From the NCBI RefSeq assembly GCF_001898575.1, contig NZ_MKUD01000020.1, forward strand, positions 62,001-126,000: DNA of 64,000 nucleotides. Direction: 5' to 3'. Both the position numbers and the translations under genes were made by a program. This DNA is from Spirosoma sp. 48-14 (GTDB lineage Bacteria; Bacteroidota; Bacteroidia; Cytophagales; Spirosomataceae). This document shows positions 59,643 through 64,000 of the stretch, piece by piece; positions within the stretch are counted from its first letter, which is position 1; each line of letters opens with the position of its first letter. A model generated the notes under the pieces. It did no database searches. It saw nothing but the letters and a program-made list of their open reading frames with translations, and was not told the origin of the DNA.

Positions 59643-62600
59643 TTAGTGTTTGCGAATCCGTTTTACCTGAACGCTTTGCGTTCGGTCGTCTTCAACAACC
59701 ACAAAAAACGTACCGTCGGGCAAGTCACTTACATCAACTACCGCTGAATAACTTTTTCCATCCTTTTGTAACGTGGCTCTCCGAAGAATGCGACCCTGCA
59801 GATCGGTGAGTTGGAAACTAGGGAGCTGAGGCAATGTAGCAACTGTCCAGGAGATAGTCATCTCCTTCGTGGCTGGGTTCGGGTAGACGCTCAACCCTTC
59901 TTCGGCGCTGGTGGGCTCCGTAGCCAGAATACTAATCACGACTTCGCTGGATGTAGCTACCCCGCAACCATTCACATTTCCCTGAACCGCATACCTTCCC
60001 GACTTAATTGCCGTGTAACTGGGGGAAGTAGCTCCACTGATCGGTACACCATCCACCAGCCATTGGATCGTGGAAACCGCATTGGAGGTAAGCGTAATGC
60101 CATTAGCCGTTACGGTCGGAGTTTGTGGTGTATTGACCGCAACAGTTATAGCCGACGAACTGACTGGCAGGCAGGTGTTGGCTACCCGTACGGTGTAATT
60201 ACCAGTTGTACTGGCCTGAAAAATGCTGCTTGTGGCGCCAGAAATGAGTTGGCCATTTCGATACCACTGGTAAGTCAGTCCGGTTACGTTCGTTGTTTGT
60301 AAGGTTAGGCTGGCTCCCTGACAAATACTGGCTGAGCCCGATGGACTGATGGAAGCAGTTGGGTAAGTGCCCGTCGAAATACTTACGGGTGTGCGTTGTG
60401 GGTTCGGGCAGTCCAGCGACCGGACTTTGAGGTTGTAGAAATAATACCAGGACGTTGTAAGCGTATCGGTTGAGGTGCCATTATTGAATAGGGCGCCTTT
60501 AAGGGTAACGATGGGTTGCGCGTTCTGCGCTTTGAGTTGATAAGGAACACCAGTAACCCCACTATTGCTCCGAAAGATAGACGCTCCACCTGAGTATGAA
60601 ATCGTGATCTTGTAGTCGCCTGCTGCCGGAATACGCAGATTTAGCGGATAAATAGCGCCCGGATCGTTGGGGTCGTCCAGTAAATTGCCATTGCTGGTTG
60701 TAGCGGTCAGACTTTGGTCACGGGTAGGGGTAACGTCCAGTGTAACGCTTGAAATCGTGGTATTGTCGTACTTAGTGACTGTGAACGTAATCTGACCCGC
60801 ATCGCCGATGTAAAGTCGGGCGCTTTCAATAAGTAGTGGAACCGTAGTAGAAATGAGTGGGGCTGGTGTATAGGCACCATAGTAGGTTCCGCCACCAAAT
60901 ACAGATTTAGTAGCCGGGCCAATCGTTCCCGAAAAGTCGTTGAGAGCCACGTAAAACTGTCCTGCCGACGGCACTCGTTGTGCAAACGTCTGATTACCGG
61001 CTGCTAGCAGGTTGCCACCTATGGGCGTATCGTACCAGAAAGCCGTACCCTCGCCTGTGTTTCGGAGTGAAACCAACGTATCAGAACCGCAGCGGGTAGC
61101 TGTAAAGATCCCATTCGTTGGTGTATTGCCTGTGGTTCTGGTTTCGATGATACTGTTGTTAGTGGTATTTTGGTCGGAGTTTAGACTCGTGCTGATCGTA
61201 AATCGATACGTCTGTCCGGCAAGCAGTGATGTACTGGCTGGTTTGTTCAGGGTTAAAATACCATCCCGAAAAGCCGAAAGTTTAGGCAGGGTTCCGGTCA
61301 GTGTCGTTACGTCGGTATTATTGGTATCCGTAATTTTTACCGTGACGGGCACGTTGGTCTGGTCGACAGAACCGTAATTGTGCAAGCGGACCGTTATGGC
61401 CAGATCGGACGTGGTCAGACCACAGAAATTGGCATCGGGCGAAATCAGGGCCGTGGCACCAACGTCGTTTAGTGTCTGGATGATGGTTAGGGTATAATCC
61501 TGGGTTTCGCCATTGCCGTAGGTGCCGCAAGCCACCACATTGGCAGGGTTATCGGTTTCGGTTGCCACAATTCGTAAGCGAATCGTCTGTCCGTTCTGAA
61601 CGTTTCCCGGAATGGTTACCGTGGTAGAAAACTGATCAGAATTCGGCAAAACACTCGATGTCGCGATGGTTTCGCCCGCATCGTCGAAATTGCCGTTCTG
61701 GTTCCAGTCGGCAAACGCTTTCACAACGACGTTTTTGACGCTCCCGCATGTGCCCAGCGATACAATCAATGGAATCGGCTGGTTGGCCTGAACGCTTGTG
61801 CTAACCTGTGAAAAATCGGTATAGGACGTACAGCCATCGGCTCCGGCCTGGTTGATGCTCCCGAACTGAACCCGGCTGATTTTGGTGTCGGCTGTTGAGT
61901 TGGCTTTCGATTCGCAATATACTTTCCCGCCGATGCCGCTCACCACCAGTGCATAATCCTGCTTACTTCCATTCAGGGTACCTTTGTGTGAAATAATTAG
62001 CGTGTAAGTCTTTCCCGGAATGGTGTTGGTTAGTAACACCTGTTCGATATTGTCGCGGATGTTATCGCCCCGTGTCGCGGCATTGGCCGGGTTTTCGGGG
62101 TCCAATATCCAGGGTTGCCAGGTTGTGGTGCCATCATTGATACGAATATCGAGGTCGTTGACCAGTTTGGGAGTTCGATTGTTCAATGAGGCAGAAACGG
62201 CAGCAGCCGGGTCGTTCCAGCAGATGGTCGCAACAAGCTGGCCCCGCCCCGATGCTACTACCTGAATGGTATCGCGCTGCCCCTGATTAAGTGTACGTTC
62301 ACTGAGCAGGTGGTTCTGGCCGGTGTTGCCAATAACCTGGGCTGCTTTCTCCATATTCAGAAGTCCCCAGCCATATCGGTAGTCTGGGCCGGGCGAAGGA
62401 CCAGCTTCACTGGCCGTATGCAACACCAGCCCACGAAGGGTCGACGACCGCATAAATTTACCCGCATTGAGCTGGTTGTAATATTCCTGAAGGAGCAATA
62501 GAGAACCTGAGACGTTTGGGGATGACATTGAGGTGCCACTCAAACTCACATAGGCACTGTCCGTCCTGGAATTGGCCGACAGCAGGTTGACCCCTATCCC

Positions 62601-63701
62601 TACAATATCGGGTTTGATTCGGCCATCGTCGGTAGGTCCCCAGCTACTAAAATCCGCGAGTTTAATATCGGATGCTTGATTATAGCCATAAGTCAGGTCG
62701 TTCACGGCACCTACGGTCAGGATATTTTTCGCTACGCCGTTTGTTGAAATCTGGTCATAGCCGGTTTGGCGGTCGCGGGTTACAGTACTGAGTTTATTAC
62801 CGTGATTGACCAGGTAGTACGACTGTCCTCCACCTGGATACCCATCGGCTCCGTGGTCGTTCCCGGCCGATTTTACGATCAAATAATACGGGGCTGCATT
62901 GGCAATCTGATCCCAGTTGCGGGCACGTGAGTCATAAAGGCCAAATTTATAATCGTAGACCTGACTGACGGTCGTATCGCCATACCACTGCCATTGGGTC
63001 GAACCCGTCAGATCTGGATTATACTGGTAGCCTGCCAACGAGCCATAGGAGTGATTGGAAATCAATAGGTTTGGTGACGCGGCAGTCATTTCCGATATAT
63101 CGCTCGAATAATCCCAGGCTTGTAACTTGGCTCCAAATGCCATACCTCGTGCCAGAGGATTTACCCCTGCACCGATCATCGTGGTGGCTACGTGGGTTGG
63201 GTGTTCTTCGTCATCGACAGCAGTGCTGGCTTTGTCGTTTTGGGTAATACGGCCTTTCAGTTCGACGTGGCTGCTCAGAACAGCGCCCCCATCCCAGATT
63301 CCCAACTTGTTTTGTACGGATGCACTGCTTCCCGACAGGTTCAACCCCAGACTCCCTCCCGAATACAACGACGATGTTTTAGTGCTATTGGCCGCCTGCG
63401 CATTGCCTACGATGGTCGTACCCTGATAGAGTAAATTCCCAAAATCATCGATGCCGACCAGCTCAACAATACGCCCATTGGAGCGTACCTCCCGCAATGG
63501 TCTTCCCAGTTGTTTGGCCAGCGAAACCGCCCGATTGTAGCTGGCATCATGGGCTTGCTGAATCAGTTGACGAAGCTGGGTGATCTGCTGCCGTTGCGCT
63601 GACGAATAAGGTATAGACTGAGCCGATACAACGGATTGAATACCTGCCAGTAAAAATGCCGAAAGTAGCCTGTATGGGTGAGACCGTAGAATGTGAAGCA
63701 T
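59643..63701 (-). CDS. Giant secreted subtilase (S8) with GEVED and Ig-like modules and T9SS sorting tail
   Basis: A 1352-residue surface protease. Signal peptide ending SVVSAQ; propeptide; S8 domain with Asp in LGIWDGGAVLSSH, His in DDEEHPTHVATTM, Asn in VKSAGNDHGADG and Ser in LSGTSMSSPNVSG; Kp43-like beta-sandwich (RTPKLVNDLDIRI, ATRGDNIRDNIEQV). A GEVED domain follows (ADWNQNGNFDDAGE, GNGETQDYTL), then a CARDB-like adhesive module (about 750-860), a further beta domain, two Ig-like repeats (YQWYRNGQLISGAT) and the sorting tail (GLSVYPNPATKEM to LPDGTFFVVVEDD). Closely related to the next gene on this strand, 63 nt away, including nearly identical DNA in places. Confidence 0.92.
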   Translation of the reverse strand: MLHILRSHPYRLLSAFLLAGIQSVVSAQSIPYSSAQRQQITQLRQLIQQAHDASYNRAVSLAKQLGRPLREVRSNGRIVELVGIDDFGNLLYQGTTIVGNAQAANSTKTSSLYSGGSLGLNLSGSSASVQNKLGIWDGGAVLSSHVELKGRITQNDKASTAVDDEEHPTHVATTMIGAGVNPLARGMAFGAKLQAWDYSSDISEMTAASPNLLISNHSYGSLAGYQYNPDLTGSTQWQWYGDTTVSQVYDYKFGLYDSRARNWDQIANAAPYYLIVKSAGNDHGADGYPGGGQSYYLVNHGNKLSTVTRDRQTGYDQISTNGVAKNILTVGAVNDLTYGYNQASDIKLADFSSWGPTDDGRIKPDIVGIGVNLLSANSRTDSAYVSLSGTSMSSPNVSGSLLLLQEYYNQLNAGKFMRSSTLRGLVLHTASEAGPSPGPDYRYGWGLLNMEKAAQVIGNTGQNHLLSERTLNQGQRDTIQVVASGRGQLVATICWNDPAAAVSASLNNRTPKLVNDLDIRINDGTTTWQPWILDPENPANAATRGDNIRDNIEQVLLTNTIPGKTYTLIISHKGTLNGSKQDYALVVSGIGGKVYCESKANSTADTKISRVQFGSINQAGADGCTSYTDFSQVSTSVQANQPIPLIVSLGTCGSVKNVVVKAFADWNQNGNFDDAGETIATSSVLPNSDQFSTTVTIPGNVQNGQTIRLRIVATETDNPANVVACGTYGNGETQDYTLTIIQTLNDVGATALISPDANFCGLTTSDLAITVRLHNYGSVDQTNVPVTVKITDTNNTDVTTLTGTLPKLSAFRDGILTLNKPASTSLLAGQTYRFTISTSLNSDQNTTNNSIIETRTTGNTPTNGIFTATRCGSDTLVSLRNTGEGTAFWYDTPIGGNLLAAGNQTFAQRVPSAGQFYVALNDFSGTIGPATKSVFGGGTYYGAYTPAPLISTTVPLLIESARLYIGDAGQITFTVTKYDNTTISSVTLDVTPTRDQSLTATTSNGNLLDDPNDPGAIYPLNLRIPAAGDYKITISYSGGASIFRSNSGVTGVPYQLKAQNAQPIVTLKGALFNNGTSTDTLTTSWYYFYNLKVRSLDCPNPQRTPVSISTGTYPTASISPSGSASICQGASLTLQTTNVTGLTYQWYRNGQLISGATSSIFQASTTGNYTVRVANTCLPVSSSAITVAVNTPQTPTVTANGITLTSNAVSTIQWLVDGVPISGATSPSYTAIKSGRYAVQGNVNGCGVATSSEVVISILATEPTSAEEGLSVYPNPATKEMTISWTVATLPQLPSFQLTDLQGRILRRATLQKDGKSYSAVVDVSDLPDGTFFVVVEDDRTQSVQVKRIRKH

Positions 63702-64000
63702 ATGGAAAAGGCCGCCTACAGATCAAGAACGAAAGCGTATGTATAGATACGAGAAAAGAGTGACTAATGTTGCGGCTGACTTCGAGTGATGAAATTAATT
63801 TGCTTTAACCCGTTCAGCTGATTAATCTTTGTTAGGACTTCGCCAGTGACGGAATACTTGGAGAACGGTCTAACTGGGCCATAAGTAAAGCCGTATGAAC
63901 TTCTCAAAAATATTATTAGGCTGTTTAGTCCTCCTAAATGGCGGCATAAAAATCAAAAAAATCTCCCACCTGCCGCCCCTTTGTATTACTGGTGAGTTTC
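63702..64000. other. Upstream region of the giant subtilase gene, no certain gene
   Basis: It presumably contains the promoter of the subtilase operon, but I find no TAnnTTTG on the minus strand. An open frame from ATG 63895 on the plus strand (MNFSKILLGCLVLL) runs to the window edge and may be the start of another gene; too short to judge. Confidence 0.4.

Noticed and set aside
63895-64000. Open frame MNFSKILLGCLVLL running to the window edge
   Set aside because: Only 35 codons are visible and the later part does not look like a protein; it cannot be judged without the next sequence.

Overview
The window looks like chromosomal DNA of a gliding-type Bacteroidota, most likely a Cytophagales member close to Spirosoma. 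This rests on the gene content: PorU and PorV of the type IX secretion system (T9SS), GldH and GldE, two giant secreted subtilases with T9SS sorting tails, a BlaI/BlaR1 pair, a carotenoid crtI-crtB pair and a 29-residue AURKAIP1/COX24-type basic protein. It also rests on promoters of the Bacteroidota form (TTG, 17-23 nt, TAnnTTTG) and few visible Shine-Dalgarno sites. The species call is inference. I saw no rRNA, tRNA, CRISPR array, insertion sequence or phage.

Layout. 1-2776: end of the complex I operon (nuoM, nuoN). 3002-4536: GtrA-like protein, small lipoprotein, SprT-like protease. 4543-9310: porU-porV. 9405-16872: catalytically dead M16 protein, plsY, M20 dipeptidase, DUF1207-type protein, purB, proC. 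16964-23967: TlpA-like protein and gatB (overlapping), JmjC/cupin protein, crtB-crtI, ECF sigma factor. 24242-30205: kdsD, recQ, purD, ricT. 30260-34850: BlaR1-like tail paralogue, BlaR1-like M56 protein, blaI, gldH, PAP2 phosphatase. 34966-40612: long PurF-like enzyme, a vanadium haloperoxidase gene broken by an in-frame TGA, dnaG. 40690-45898: an accessory, AT-richer regulatory island. 45999-53604: rng, COX24-type protein, TPR protein and HU on the minus strand, then mutY-ssb-gldE on the plus strand and a membrane protein. 53781-63701: DUF3500 protein and three S8 proteases.

Three things stand out. (1) At least nine intergenic long hairpins have arms built from degenerate 7-nt (once 8-nt) tandem words. 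The word differs between loci and sometimes has a different copy number in the two arms. They sit between genes, over stop codons, and once over the start and signal-peptide codons of porU. (2) The 41-45 kb island combines a promoter with six direct repeats (consensus near GTGAAATCACCC) spaced 19-22 bp, further pairs at exactly 21 bp, an orphan LuxR-type regulator with a pseudo-receiver, the remnant of a LytTR gene, an intact membrane-anchored LytTR regulator, and a 56-residue peptide with an AAGG|CC double-glycine motif next to an acyltransferase-like gene. It may be a peptide-signalling circuit, but the links are inferred. (3) The haloperoxidase reading frame continues past its TGA into the conserved R-x5-H active-site segment, so the gene is a recent nonsense mutant or is read through.

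Functional links: PorU and PorV would process and shuttle the two T9SS-tailed subtilases at 56.8-63.7 kb. purB, purD and the PurF-like gene are scattered purine genes. BlaI and BlaR1 form a sensor-repressor pair with a visible operator and a near-leaderless promoter.
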